Assembly (NCBI GenBank): GCA_964351595.1
Contig: CAYGOT010000003.1
Location: 1 to 64,000, forward strand
DNA length: 64,000 nt
Direction: 5' to 3'
DNA from: UBA6059 sp964351595
Lineage (GTDB): Bacteria > Bacteroidota > Bacteroidia > Cytophagales > Cyclobacteriaceae
In this document: piece after piece, positions 1 through 9,641 of the stretch
How the letters are laid out: each line of letters opens with the position of its first letter
Position numbering within the stretch: the stretch's first letter is position 1
Made by a program: the position numbers and the translations under genes
The notes under the pieces: model-generated
What the model saw: only the letters and a program-made list of their open reading frames with translations
Told to the model about the DNA's origin: nothing
Database searches by the model: none

Positions 1-138
1 ACCTAGTATCTGCTGCTGCTCTCTACGGAAATATGCGCTATCAATATGTCTCATCATCCGAGACTGGATTTGGTCTGGTCGAGCAGCGATATGAACTGCA
101 TCTATAACTTTAGATGAAGGGACACTCACCAATGCCAT
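1..138 (-). CDS. Partial hypothetical protein (5' end only)
   Basis: An open frame of 46 codons runs off the left edge of the window. An ATG at 136-138 lies inside the last codons of the TonB receptor gene, so the two would overlap by 13 bp. A GTG at 127-129 is a second possible start. The visible peptide is rich in Arg, Gln and Ser (it contains ARPDQIQSRMMRH) and has no signal peptide. I do not recognise the family. The tight overlap suggests it is the next gene of the receptor operon, but 46 codons is too little to prove coding. Confidence 0.4.
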   Translation of the reverse strand, partial: MALVSVPSSKVIDAVHIAARPDQIQSRMMRHIDSAYFRREQQQILG

Positions 139-2408
139 CGGAACTTCAAGCTCACCTGATGAAAAATAGGCAGGCCTGGATAATAGTATCTCGGAGCTGT
201 TCCACCAAATGAACCGGCATTCACAGCGAGCATGGAGGCATAGCGTTCATCCAATAGGTTGTTGATCCTGTAGCTAAGATCCAGGCCCAGTTTGTCGCTG
301 ACTTCCGGTTTCCAACCAACAACCGCGTTGACTAGCTGATAATTATCAGAGTAGACTGAATTATCATCTGTGATCGGCATCTCCCCTACACTTAGAAATT
401 CCAGTCGGGTATAGAGGCGCTTCAGGAATTCCATGTCAAAGTCGGCACTCCATTGTGAAGCCGGCACACCAGTCAAGTCATTGCCGGAGTAGTTATTCTC
501 CCCATCCACAAACTCTTTGAATTTGAAGTCATTGATGGTGCCATGCACACTAAGTTGAGCACTGCTACTCATCCCCGACCATAGCAAGGCATGCAAACCG
601 ACTTCCAGGCCATTGTGGGTGGTACTACCTGCGTTTACACCTACGTATTGATCTTCCGCGACTCTTTGGGCTACCAGTAAATTGCGGATACGCATGGAGT
701 AAATAGAAATGTCATAGCCCAACCTGTCCTTCAGTAAACTACCCCTTCCACCCACTTCATAACTCCACCCAGTTTCGGGTTGGATCTGAGGATTGATACT
801 CCCTTCTGGAGTCAGGGTTTCTTCCAGTGATGGTGGTGAGAATCCATGGCTCACACTACCGTAAATGGTCATGCTGGACGAAGGTATATAAGCCAGGGCC
901 ACCCTCGGTGAGACATTCCAGTCAAAACTATAGTCACCAGATTGATCTGCTCCATTGATGCTTATAAGATCTGCCAATTCATACCTGGTTCTATTGATGT
1001 TCAAGCCTGCAGTTAGGCGCCATTGATCAGCAATCTGCTGTTGCAATTCAGCAAAGCCATTGAAGAAGCTTCGCTGTTCAGAAAATTGAGAGAGTAGTTC
1101 TCCCTGCACGCTTCCCTGGCCGGGAAAGTCCTGATAGAGATTCTGGTAAGTCTGCCAGTCGTATTGATCTTGATACCCTTCAAAACCAATGTTAATGATG
1201 GTCAGGCTCGACATTTCATACTGATACCTGGACCTCAGCCCCAGGCCAAGCACCTGCTCATCCAGTATATTGAAAGGCCTTGGCTCATAGGCATCTCTCG
1301 ACTGAGTATATAGGGTAGTTTTAAGCGTACTCCGTGAGCTTAATTCATGATCTGCTGTCAAACCCGCAATGAGCTTGTTATAGTCCTCATAGCCTTGCGC
1401 CGCACCCCAGGTGAAAGCGGCCTTTCTCGGGTCGTTTAGATAATCATCTTCGTTGAGTGAACTCGGGATTTCAGCAAACTGATTGACATAATATGCCATC
1501 AAAGTATAGCTCGCTTTAGGTAGGTGCCAGGAGGCATTGAGCTGGACTCCATTGCGCTCAAACTCATTGTTATCGCGATAGCCATCGCTAGTCTGACGCG
1601 AGTAGGCTACTCTGAACTCGTGCTTCTCAGATCTCATTTGGAAACCAACGTTACCTCGTTTCAGTCCATAAGAACCACTCCCAATGGAGCCGTACACCTC
1701 GCGAGTTCCTGCTGCGAGGCGATCGGGCTGCAGCTGGATAGCTCCTCCCAGGCCTGCGCCATAGATACTACTGTTGGGGCCTTTGAAGATCGTCACCTCT
1801 CCTATCGCAGACATATCTATATCCTCTATTGTCGTCTCTCCTATGCCATCTGTGAGTGGGATGTCTCCGAAGTAAGCCCGTACCTTATTAGTGGAAAAAG
1901 GCGACCGAGCACCGATCCCCCTTACCGTGATTCTATTGGTATTCAATGTTCCTGAATGCATATAAATCCCGGTCTGACTGTTGAGGGCGTTGGTGATGAT
2001 CGTCCGATCTTCATGCTCAAGGGTCTTGGCACTGAGGTGACTTAAAGCCCCGGAGTATTGCTGAAGGTCTACCTCATTCGAAAGGCGCTGTATCACTACA
2101 GCAGAAAGCAAAATAGGATTGGACCGAAGATCAACTTCATTCATCGAAGATGATTCGAGTTTGAACGATCGATTCAAGTAACCTAATGCATAAACAGTAA
2201 TTGAACTTGACGGTACTTCAAACCTACCATCCTCCTCGGTCAATACGATTAGTGAGTCTAGAGTAACAACTTGAGCATGAGCGATTGACAACCCCGATTC
2301 TATATCTACGACTCGTCCGGTATAAGTCTGCCCGACCAAATACAAACTTGACATTAGCAGGTAACAGAGCAGATAGAATTTATAGGATGGTCTCAAACGT
2401 TTATACAA
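126..2408 (-). CDS. TonB-dependent outer membrane receptor, FecA-like
   Basis: Outer-membrane active transporter of 760 aa, probably for a ferric chelate or another scarce nutrient; the ligand cannot be read from sequence. The order is signal peptide (to about residue 27, ending LVGQ), carboxypeptidase-regulatory-like beta domain (about 28-95), plug domain (about 110-230, with VRGIGARSPFSTNKVR and an IFKGPNSSIYGAGLGG segment typical of plugs), then a long beta-barrel ending in aromatic FRWHW. The start is a TTG at 2406-2408; the first in-frame ATG would remove half the signal peptide and an in-frame stop lies just upstream. No iron box or riboswitch was recognised upstream. Confidence 0.9.
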   Translation of the reverse strand: MYKRLRPSYKFYLLCYLLMSSLYLVGQTYTGRVVDIESGLSIAHAQVVTLDSLIVLTEEDGRFEVPSSSITVYALGYLNRSFKLESSSMNEVDLRSNPILLSAVVIQRLSNEVDLQQYSGALSHLSAKTLEHEDRTIITNALNSQTGIYMHSGTLNTNRITVRGIGARSPFSTNKVRAYFGDIPLTDGIGETTIEDIDMSAIGEVTIFKGPNSSIYGAGLGGAIQLQPDRLAAGTREVYGSIGSGSYGLKRGNVGFQMRSEKHEFRVAYSRQTSDGYRDNNEFERNGVQLNASWHLPKASYTLMAYYVNQFAEIPSSLNEDDYLNDPRKAAFTWGAAQGYEDYNKLIAGLTADHELSSRSTLKTTLYTQSRDAYEPRPFNILDEQVLGLGLRSRYQYEMSSLTIINIGFEGYQDQYDWQTYQNLYQDFPGQGSVQGELLSQFSEQRSFFNGFAELQQQIADQWRLTAGLNINRTRYELADLISINGADQSGDYSFDWNVSPRVALAYIPSSSMTIYGSVSHGFSPPSLEETLTPEGSINPQIQPETGWSYEVGGRGSLLKDRLGYDISIYSMRIRNLLVAQRVAEDQYVGVNAGSTTHNGLEVGLHALLWSGMSSSAQLSVHGTINDFKFKEFVDGENNYSGNDLTGVPASQWSADFDMEFLKRLYTRLEFLSVGEMPITDDNSVYSDNYQLVNAVVGWKPEVSDKLGLDLSYRINNLLDERYASMLAVNAGSFGGTAPRYYYPGLPIFHQVSLKFRWHW

Positions 2409-2689
2409 TTCTTAATTATGGACATTTTGATACGAAATTATGCATATTCTCATTTAGCGATAGGCAACAAATGATCAATCCAGCGTCAGCTAGTTCCATC
2501 AAGTATTATATGCTGCGGATAATTTATACCTTCTTCTATTTGATCAGGGCATAGAAGCAAAATCGCCAGTCTTTATCATTAAATGAAGGCTGAAATAAAT
2601 GTGGGACTAAATCACGACTGCCTTTCACTCTCAAGATGCTCATTATTATAAGAGTGAGGGCTGATTTATCTTTAGTCGAAAATACACCT

Positions 2690-5032
2690 ATGACCCGTTC
2701 GCTCTTTTCAATTACGATGATTTTGGCAATCTCTTGTCAAGCACCTCTGCCTTATGAAGTGATCGAAAATAAAGTCACATTTCAAGATGGGCTCCAAACC
2801 GTATCGATTACAGCTATTGCTGACAATGTCGTCAAAGTACAATACGACGATGACTCCATCTATTCCGATAGGCTCTATGGTCCAATCCTGGAGGCAAGCC
2901 AACCTTTTACGATCGCCAATAATGCTAATCTGGTAAGCCTGAGCACCTCCAGTGTAGAGGTTCGCGTAACAATAGACCCATTCAATATTTCATTTCATGA
3001 TAAGGCCTCCGGTTTGAAATTATCCGAGGAGCAAGGCTTTTTTCAGAGATCGGATACCACGGGTTTTCGCTTCACCCTATCGGGAAATGAATCAATCTAT
3101 GGTACGGGCTCACGTGCCATCCCCATGAACAGACGCGGTGAGCGGTTTATGAATTACAATCAACCGCAGTACGGCTATGCCTATGGTGGCGATGAAATCA
3201 ACTACAACATCCCTCATCTCTACTCCTCGGAGGAATACATGCTTTTGATTGATAATCCAGCGAAAGCCTGGTTTGACATTGGGCATACCGAGCAGGATGT
3301 ACTCGAGTTCGCAAGTCTGGGTGGCAACCAGGCCTACTACTTCATCAATGGAAGCTCTTACGAAGAGCTGATCGATGAGTACACTGAGCTGACAGGTAAG
3401 CAGCCGCTACCGCCAATTTGGGCGCTGGGCAATCTGCATTCACGGTTTGGCTATCATAGTCAGGAAGAGACGGAAGCCTCTATACAAAAAGCACTGGATA
3501 TGGGCTACCCTATCGATGCAGTGATTCTGGATATCTACTGGTTCGGGCCGGAGCTGGAAGATGGTCAGATGGGACGACTTGATTGGGATACCGACAACTG
3601 GCCTGATCCTAAAGGAATGATCAGCGATTTTAAAACTAAGGATATCAATACAATTACCGTCTCAGAACCCTTTTTCACGCTAAAGTCAGGTGAGTTTGAC
3701 AATCTCGCAGCAAAAGGTTTACTCGCTACTATGGAAGACGGGTCAGCGGCCACCATTCCTGAATTCTACTTCGGGGAAGGAGGCTTACTTGACATTTTCA
3801 AGGAGGAAGCCAAGTCATGGATCTGGGATCGGTACCGATACATGAAGTCCTATGGCGTGGAAGGCTGGTGGGTAGATCTGGGTGAACCCGAGAAGCATCC
3901 CAGCTATATGAACCACGTCAATGGAACCGCCGATGAGATTCATGGAGTCTACGGGCATGAGTGGGCAAAAATGCTCTTTGAGGGTTATCAAAAAGACTAT
4001 CCTAACGAGCGATTGCTGCATCTTGGGCGATCAGGATTTGCGGGTACGCAGCGCTATGGACTCGTGCCATGGTCCGGTGATATTAGCAGGTCATGGTCAG
4101 GATTGAAGGCCCAACTTCCCATTATGCTGGGGATGGGTATCTCTGGTCTTGGCTACATGCATAGCGATGCGGGAGGCTTCTCGATGGTCGATAAAGCCGA
4201 CGCTCAGCTGTACACGCGCTGGCTACAGTTTGCGGCATTCACGCCGATCTTCAGACCACATGCTGATCAGGTAGTGCCGGCAGAGCCTGCTGAATGGCCC
4301 CAAGAAGTCCAGCAAAATGTGAAGCCCTCTGTAGAACTTCGCTACAAGCTACTCCCCTACAACTACACCCTGGCCTGGAAAAATATGACCACCGGCATGC
4401 CGATGGCCAGGCCTATGTTTATGGAATACCCCAATCTGCCAGATTCACTAGAGTGGCAATACATGTGGGGTGAGGACTTCCTGGTTGCCCCAGTACTTGA
4501 GCCAGGTGCTGAAAGCTTGGACCTCTACCTACCGGAAGGAGATTGGTATCAGTATTGGACTGATGATAAGACGAGTGGTGGTGGCTGGCACACTGAGCCA
4601 CTCATTATAGGTCACACACCAGTGTTCGTTAAAGCAGGTAGCATCATTCCTTCAAAGGCTGACATCAATAGAACTACCCAATACTCCAATGGCCAGTTAA
4701 CCTTAAGCTACTATGCAGCTACGGAAACCAGTGAATCCATGGTCTATTTCGATGATGGAAAAACTCCAGGTACTTATGCAGCAGGTAGCTACGAACTTAT
4801 CAATATCAGCGCACGACCAACTGATGATGGACTTACCTTCTCAATCGAAATAGAAGGTAATGGCTATGAAAGTTCGCCTGATTCCCGAACGGTTACCTTA
4901 GAAATCATTGGACATGATGCAGCGCTGAGTAGTGAGGTGCCAGAAGTGGAAATAAGAAGACGGGGAAAGCGACAGTTCATCGAATTTGAGCTGTCTGAAC
5001 CTAAAGAAATCAAACTTATCAACGCTCGATAG
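2690..5032 (+). CDS. GH31 family alpha-glucosidase / alpha-glucosyltransferase, lipoprotein
   Basis: Glycoside hydrolase family 31 protein acting on alpha-glucosides, either hydrolysing them or transferring glucosyl units. The start at 2690 gives a lipoprotein signal (LAISC lipobox); an ATG at 2636 is in frame but would hide it. After an N-terminal galactose-mutarotase-like domain comes the (beta/alpha)8 barrel, with the nucleophile Asp396 in GWWVDLGEPE and the acid/base Asp464 in PWSGDISRSW. C-terminal beta domains, including a DUF5110-like part, follow. The Gly-Glu after the nucleophile (DLGE rather than the common DMNE) resembles the transglycosylating 4-alpha-glucosyltransferase branch, so strict hydrolysis is not certain. 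The next gene starts 22 bp after the stop and is probably co-transcribed. Confidence 0.9.
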   Translation: MTRSLFSITMILAISCQAPLPYEVIENKVTFQDGLQTVSITAIADNVVKVQYDDDSIYSDRLYGPILEASQPFTIANNANLVSLSTSSVEVRVTIDPFNISFHDKASGLKLSEEQGFFQRSDTTGFRFTLSGNESIYGTGSRAIPMNRRGERFMNYNQPQYGYAYGGDEINYNIPHLYSSEEYMLLIDNPAKAWFDIGHTEQDVLEFASLGGNQAYYFINGSSYEELIDEYTELTGKQPLPPIWALGNLHSRFGYHSQEETEASIQKALDMGYPIDAVILDIYWFGPELEDGQMGRLDWDTDNWPDPKGMISDFKTKDINTITVSEPFFTLKSGEFDNLAAKGLLATMEDGSAATIPEFYFGEGGLLDIFKEEAKSWIWDRYRYMKSYGVEGWWVDLGEPEKHPSYMNHVNGTADEIHGVYGHEWAKMLFEGYQKDYPNERLLHLGRSGFAGTQRYGLVPWSGDISRSWSGLKAQLPIMLGMGISGLGYMHSDAGGFSMVDKADAQLYTRWLQFAAFTPIFRPHADQVVPAEPAEWPQEVQQNVKPSVELRYKLLPYNYTLAWKNMTTGMPMARPMFMEYPNLPDSLEWQYMWGEDFLVAPVLEPGAESLDLYLPEGDWYQYWTDDKTSGGGWHTEPLIIGHTPVFVKAGSIIPSKADINRTTQYSNGQLTLSYYAATETSESMVYFDDGKTPGTYAAGSYELINISARPTDDGLTFSIEIEGNGYESSPDSRTVTLEIIGHDAALSSEVPEVEIRRRGKRQFIEFELSEPKEIKLINAR

Positions 5033-5054
5033 GGCTTTACCAAAATCAAATCCC

Positions 5055-6419
5055 ATGCAGTATTTCGATCACATGATCATTGGCACTGGCCAGGCAACAG
5101 GCACCCTACTTGGCAAACTAGCCGCTACAGGTGACTCCATCGTCATCATAGAAGGCAACAAAGTGGGCGGCAGCTGTGTCAACTATGGTTGTACACCTAC
5201 TAAGACTATGGTGGCCTCCGCAAAAGCGATTCACCAGGCACGCAGAGGGGACTTCTATGGCTTTGAGGCAGAGCCAAAGGTGAACTTTCAGCGTGTCATG
5301 GACCGCATGAATGAAATCAGAAACGGCTCTTCTGATGGCTTGAGAGAATGGATCGAGTCGGAGGAAAATGTAACCCTCATCGATGGTTGGGCTCATTTTT
5401 CTGGTAAGAAAACCGTCAGGGTCAATAACGTAGAAATCACTGCTGAAAAAATCTATATCAACGTGGGCACCAGTCCGGCGACACCACCAATCAAAGGCAT
5501 TGCGGATGTGCCCTGGCTTGACAGTGCCGGACTGCTCGACCTCAAGCAACTACCCAAACACCTGATCGTAGTGGGCGGAGGCTATATCGGAGTAGAGTTT
5601 GCTCAGGTATTTCGACGACTCGGGGCTAAAGTGACCATCATCCAGCGTGGGTCTCAGTTGATGCCTCAAGAGGATTCCGAAATCGCTGAAGCCATCGAAG
5701 ATATCCTGCGAAATGAGAACATAGAGATATTGCTCAACACAGACGCCAAGTCCGTTGCTTATGATGAAGAGTTTAAGCTAGAGATCTTGCAAGATGGAGA
5801 GTCCTCCTCTATCAAGGGAGATCAACTGTTGATCGCCACCGGTAGAACTCCCAATAGCAAACGGCTAAAACTGGAAAATACTGACATTAAAGCCAATGAA
5901 CGAGGCTTCATTACCGTCAACGACTACTGCGAGACCAATGTTGAAGGGGTATTTGCAGTAGGTGACGTCAATGGTCATGGAGCTTTTACCCACACTGCCG
6001 TGAATGATGCAGAAATCGTCCTGGATCACCTCTATGGAGGAAATCGAAGGCTTTCTCGTCGGATACCAGTCTATGCATTGTTTACTGATCCGCCTCTCGG
6101 ACGAGTTGGGATGACAGAAAAAGAAGCGCTGGCTAAAGGTCACAAGGTTATGAAGGCCAGCAAGGAGATGAAAACCATTAGTCGAGCTAAAGAGATGGGT
6201 GAAACGCAAGGCCTGGCCAAGCTCATCGTGGATGCAGATAGTGATCTGATATTGGGAGCGGCGATACTTGGTCCAGGTGGGGATGAGATTGTCAATATGT
6301 TTGCTGCCATCATGCATAGTGGCATACCTTGTCGGAATTATCGGGAGGTGGTGCTGGTCCACCCTACCGTCTCCGAATTGATGCCTTTTGTGCTGGATGG
6401 GCTGAAGGTGGTGGAATGA
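5055..6419 (+). CDS. FAD-dependent pyridine nucleotide-disulfide oxidoreductase, MerA/Lpd-like
   Basis: Flavoprotein of 454 aa from the class I disulfide reductase family. It has an N-terminal FAD motif (GTGQATG), the redox-active pair in GGSCVNYGCTPTK, an NAD(P)-binding motif (VVGGGYIGVEFA), a second FAD segment (VFAVGDVNGHG) and a C-terminal dimer domain with HPTVSE. It resembles mercuric reductase-like proteins, but has no N-terminal metal-binding domain and no C-terminal Cys pair, so mercury reduction is unlikely and the substrate is unknown. I chose ATG 5055, which places the dinucleotide fold at the N-terminus; an upstream in-frame ATG at 4986 lies inside the GH31 gene. Confidence 0.88.
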   Translation: MQYFDHMIIGTGQATGTLLGKLAATGDSIVIIEGNKVGGSCVNYGCTPTKTMVASAKAIHQARRGDFYGFEAEPKVNFQRVMDRMNEIRNGSSDGLREWIESEENVTLIDGWAHFSGKKTVRVNNVEITAEKIYINVGTSPATPPIKGIADVPWLDSAGLLDLKQLPKHLIVVGGGYIGVEFAQVFRRLGAKVTIIQRGSQLMPQEDSEIAEAIEDILRNENIEILLNTDAKSVAYDEEFKLEILQDGESSSIKGDQLLIATGRTPNSKRLKLENTDIKANERGFITVNDYCETNVEGVFAVGDVNGHGAFTHTAVNDAEIVLDHLYGGNRRLSRRIPVYALFTDPPLGRVGMTEKEALAKGHKVMKASKEMKTISRAKEMGETQGLAKLIVDADSDLILGAAILGPGGDEIVNMFAAIMHSGIPCRNYREVVLVHPTVSELMPFVLDGLKVVE

Positions 6420-6474
6420 AAACCCCCTTTCTTCGCGGAGATCATAAACCTCAACTCCTGTCTCATCCTACAAC

Positions 6475-6508
6475 AAAAAAGCACTCGAGATTTCTCACAA
6501 GTGCTTTA
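6475..6508 (-). terminator. Rho-independent terminator of tRNA-Thr
   Basis: On the minus strand AAAGCACT pairs with AGTGCTTT around a further paired centre, and the hairpin is followed by a run of six T. It lies directly downstream of tRNA-Thr. The T run faces the minus-strand transcript, so this is not the end of the oxidoreductase gene. Confidence 0.8.
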
Positions 6509-6512
6509 GAAG

Positions 6513-6585
<73 letters not shown>

Positions 6586-6600
6586 CTCATTTTGGGATGG

Positions 6601-6631
6601 CAAAACTATACGAGTTTTGGTCTTTTGCAAA
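6601..6631 (-). promoter_or_regulatory. Primary sigma promoter of tRNA-Thr
   Basis: Read on the minus strand the order is TTTG (6628-6631), a 19-bp spacer, then TAGTTTTG (6601-6608). This fits the Bacteroidota consensus TTTG-N19-TAnnTTTG exactly, and predicts transcription starting about 10 bases before the mature tRNA end at 6585. Confidence 0.75.
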
Positions 6632-6649
6632 GCCCGAGTTGGAAAAATA

Positions 6650-9010
6650 TCAACTATTTCTAATTACTCGTAACTCAGCCTTCAGTGCGTCTAGTTCTGT
6701 CTGCGCCTCATTGATTCTTCCTTCGACCTGATCCTTCAGTTTATCGGCCTTAGCCGAGGACGCAAAGAATTCCATATTCGTCTTCCAGGTGTTCAGATCG
6801 GATTCAAGTTGCGTGATCCTTCTTCTGACACCTTGCTCCTTTCTGTTGAGTCGTCGGTCGCTGTTGGGACCACCTTTTAACTTATTGACAGACAAATTAG
6901 CTTTGAAGGCGTTTAGTTCCTCCTCACTCATATCCGCTCCCTTCATCACGGCTTCCAGGGCCTGATCGTAGCGTTTTTGAATCTTCTTGATCGCATTTCG
7001 AGGCACGAACCCAATCTGGCCAAACTCGTCCTGAAGTTTAAACACCTCTTCCTCGTCAAGATTGTCAGACTTTGCAAGCGCTTCGAGTTTATCGCAAACG
7101 GCTTGCTTCAGTTTTAGGTTCTCTTCAAACTCCTTGTCCGCACCTTTATTTTGCTCTCTCCTCTTATTGAAGAAGGCATCACCAGCCGCTTTGAACTTCT
7201 TATAAACTTCATTGCGCTTCTTCTCAGGCACAGGGCCAATTTCCTTCCACTGACTTTGGAGCTTTTTGAACTCCTCGGCAGTGGCATGCCAGTCGGTCGA
7301 ATCAATCAACGACTCAGCTTGCGTAACTAGAGCTTCTTTCTTTACGAGATTTTCATCCCGCATAGATTCCAGCTTCTTAAAGAACTTATTCTTGTTGGCA
7401 AAAAATCCTTTGAAAGCACCCCAGAACTTCTTGTTTACTTCTTTGGCATGTTCTCGAGGCAGACCACCGATACTCTCCCATTTTTTCTGGAGCTCGAGTA
7501 GTTCTTTGGTCTTATCGTTCCACTCGTTGATCCTATCGGAATCAAATGACAGCAGCGCAGTAGCTTCATCGCCCAGCGCCAGCTTCTTAGTCATATTCTC
7601 CTTGAGCTCCGTCTTCAGTTGATCAACAAAGCCCTTTCTCTTCACATATATCTTATCAGAAGCGGCCTTAAACCTCAACCAAAGTTCCTCCTGATCATCC
7701 TTGGGGACAGGTCCAATGTGCTTAAACTCTTCATGGAGCTCGTTAAGCACCTTTACTGCTTCTTTGATATTAGTCTCTTCGTCGAGCTTCTCGGCTTTAT
7801 CACACAGCTCTAGTTTTGCATCAAGGTTTTTCTTACGATCCAGTTCCTTTAGCTCAAAGTAGATGCTCCTGTTATCATAGAAGCGATCAATGAGTGCATT
7901 GTAGTTCGCCCAAAGTGTTTTGTTTTGCGCACCGGGCACTGGTCCAATGGATTTCCACTCCGACTGCAAGGTCTTCAGTGTATTGATAGACGTATTACTT
8001 TCCTCTCCATCGACTATATGTCGTAGCTTCTCCAGCAATTCATTCTTCCGCTCAAGGTTAGAATCCTTTTGCTTCTCCAGCTCATGGTAGTACTTTGCTT
8101 TACGCTCCTTTATTATTTTCAGGTATCCTTCAAACTTCTCAGCGTCAATATCATGCTTATATTCAAAGTCAGAGGATTCACCTCCGTCAGCTGTGAACTT
8201 CTCCAATGCGTCCGTTCTCTCTTTACCAAAGACCGCATCAAAAGCACTCTTGACATCCCTTGAAATACCTTCTGCCCGACGTGGATCGCTTAGCTCAGCC
8301 AGCTCAGCAACAATCTTGAGCAATTCTTCCTTGCTCAGCTTGTTAAAATCTATACCATCGAATTGATCGCCACTCTTAGGTTCAGCTTCAGCCTTGACCT
8401 CTTCTTTATTTTCCTCGTTGCTCTTGGCCTCATCCGCCGTTCCTGCATTTGCTACCGCAATCGGAGCTTCATCTGGAGGAACTTCAGTGGCAGGCGTTAC
8501 CTCTTTAGGGGCAGGCTCAACTTCAGCTTCGTCTGCTTTGGACGAATCCTTAGGAGACTCGGCTGAGTCTTCCGCAGTAGAAGCCTCTGGTGATTTCACT
8601 TCTTTTTCAATATCAGCAGTCGCCGCATCAGTACTTTTTGCAGTCGAATCATCTTGCTGTGGAGCATCGTCTGCTACCACAGTTACTTCTTCAGCTATGG
8701 TTGAATCATTTGATTCCGGTAGGCTATCGACTTGTGAGACCGGAGTTTCTTCCGAAGGTGTAGTGCTTTCCTCAACAGCAACGGGTTCTTCCGCACTTAC
8801 AGGAGTCGCCTCTTCCTCTGGTGATGAATCAGCCTCCACAGAGGTAGTCGTATTTTCGGTCTCCCCCGGTTCACTTGATTCCGGTAGGCCCTCCTCCGGC
8901 TCTTCGTCGGACTCATTGTTTTTTTTGTTTGTTAATTCAGCCTTTTGCTGAACGGTCTCTGATGCAGTCTCTTTTTTTGACTCATCAGCATCATTGCGCT
9001 CGTTTTCCAT
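6650..9010 (-). CDS. DUF349 repeat protein with long acidic N-terminus
   Basis: A 786-aa cytoplasmic protein of unknown function. About the first 215 residues are low-complexity, rich in Glu, Ser, Ala, Pro and Asp, and probably disordered. The rest is helical and contains five DUF349 repeats, each with a W/F-x-x-IG-x-x-P signature (IGPVP three times, IGGLP, IGFVP), then a short C-terminal coiled coil. Related DUF349 proteins are widespread in Bacteroidota. The start ATG at 9008-9010 is 43 bp after the yqgE stop, so it is probably the third gene of a miaE-yqgE-DUF349 unit. Confidence 0.85.
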   Translation of the reverse strand: MENERNDADESKKETASETVQQKAELTNKKNNESDEEPEEGLPESSEPGETENTTTSVEADSSPEEEATPVSAEEPVAVEESTTPSEETPVSQVDSLPESNDSTIAEEVTVVADDAPQQDDSTAKSTDAATADIEKEVKSPEASTAEDSAESPKDSSKADEAEVEPAPKEVTPATEVPPDEAPIAVANAGTADEAKSNEENKEEVKAEAEPKSGDQFDGIDFNKLSKEELLKIVAELAELSDPRRAEGISRDVKSAFDAVFGKERTDALEKFTADGGESSDFEYKHDIDAEKFEGYLKIIKERKAKYYHELEKQKDSNLERKNELLEKLRHIVDGEESNTSINTLKTLQSEWKSIGPVPGAQNKTLWANYNALIDRFYDNRSIYFELKELDRKKNLDAKLELCDKAEKLDEETNIKEAVKVLNELHEEFKHIGPVPKDDQEELWLRFKAASDKIYVKRKGFVDQLKTELKENMTKKLALGDEATALLSFDSDRINEWNDKTKELLELQKKWESIGGLPREHAKEVNKKFWGAFKGFFANKNKFFKKLESMRDENLVKKEALVTQAESLIDSTDWHATAEEFKKLQSQWKEIGPVPEKKRNEVYKKFKAAGDAFFNKRREQNKGADKEFEENLKLKQAVCDKLEALAKSDNLDEEEVFKLQDEFGQIGFVPRNAIKKIQKRYDQALEAVMKGADMSEEELNAFKANLSVNKLKGGPNSDRRLNRKEQGVRRRITQLESDLNTWKTNMEFFASSAKADKLKDQVEGRINEAQTELDALKAELRVIRNS

Positions 9011-9053
9011 CTTCTTGCTTTCGCATTTATGCTATTCAAAGCTAATAAATATC

Positions 9054-9641
9054 CTAGTTTAATCGTGGGTCTGTCGGATAGTTGGCGAACATCTTGAACT
9101 TTCCGCCCATTTCTTTCAGCACGTCCCTCCATAGTTCGTCAGGATCAATATCAAACACTTGAGCGGCAGTGGCTCCCTTATAGATAATCCACGATTTGGC
9201 ATCCAACTCCTGCATTAGCTGCCCTTCTGACCAACCAGAGTATCCAATGAAGAATCTGAAATCCGCTGGATCAATGATCTTATTTTGTATTGTTGACAAC
9301 AACCTGTCAAAGTCTCCTCCCCAAAAAATACTATTTTGAATGAGCTTTCCGCTTTCCATCAGCGTAGGATTTCGATGCAGGAAATGCAAAGTCTGCTGCT
9401 CAACTGGTCCTCCTATCATAAGTAACTCGCTGAAGTCTCCGGCATCCTCTATGACCTCATCAAAATTGAGCAGTGATGGCTTATTGAGCACAAATCCAAA
9501 CGTGCCATTCTCATCATGCTCACAGATATAGATGACAGAACGCTCAAAATTCGGATCTGGAAGATAGGGCTCTGATATCAGCAAATCTCCTCTCTCAGGA
9601 GGTCCGGAATTTCGTATATCGAAGTAGTCTATTTCTTTCAT
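9054..9641 (-). CDS. YqgE/AlgH family protein
   Basis: A 195-aa protein of the UPF0301 (YqgE/AlgH, DUF179) family. The family has a compact alpha/beta fold with no proven enzymatic role; AlgH was named for an effect on alginate production in Pseudomonas. Family features visible are GDLLISEPYLPDPNF near the N-terminus, SVIYICEHDENGTFGFVLNKP, the LMIGGPVEQQTLHFLH strand-turn and GYSGWSEGQL. The ATG at 9639-9641 overlaps the upstream miaE stop by one base (TAATG), so the two are translationally coupled. Confidence 0.9.
   Translation of the reverse strand: MKEIDYFDIRNSGPPERGDLLISEPYLPDPNFERSVIYICEHDENGTFGFVLNKPSLLNFDEVIEDAGDFSELLMIGGPVEQQTLHFLHRNPTLMESGKLIQNSIFWGGDFDRLLSTIQNKIIDPADFRFFIGYSGWSEGQLMQELDAKSWIIYKGATAAQVFDIDPDELWRDVLKEMGGKFKMFANYPTDPRLN

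Noticed and set aside
1524..1955. 143-codon plus-strand frame inside the TonB receptor gene
   Set aside because: Antisense to a well supported beta-barrel gene; composition is not protein-like.
2409..2689. Riboswitch or iron box upstream of the TonB receptor
   Set aside because: Looked for cobalamin and thiamine riboswitch cores and a Fur-type repeat; none recognised.
5865..6362. 165-codon minus-strand frame inside the disulfide reductase gene
   Set aside because: Shadow of a conserved gene; no recognisable motif.
5055..6419. Mercury resistance (merA)
   Set aside because: No N-terminal metal-binding domain, no C-terminal Cys pair, and no merR, merT or merP nearby.
8394..8951. 185-codon plus-strand open frame rich in Ser, Ala and Val
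   Set aside because: It is the antisense of the low-complexity Glu/Ser/Pro-coding region of the DUF349 gene, which naturally lacks stops on the other strand; no family features.
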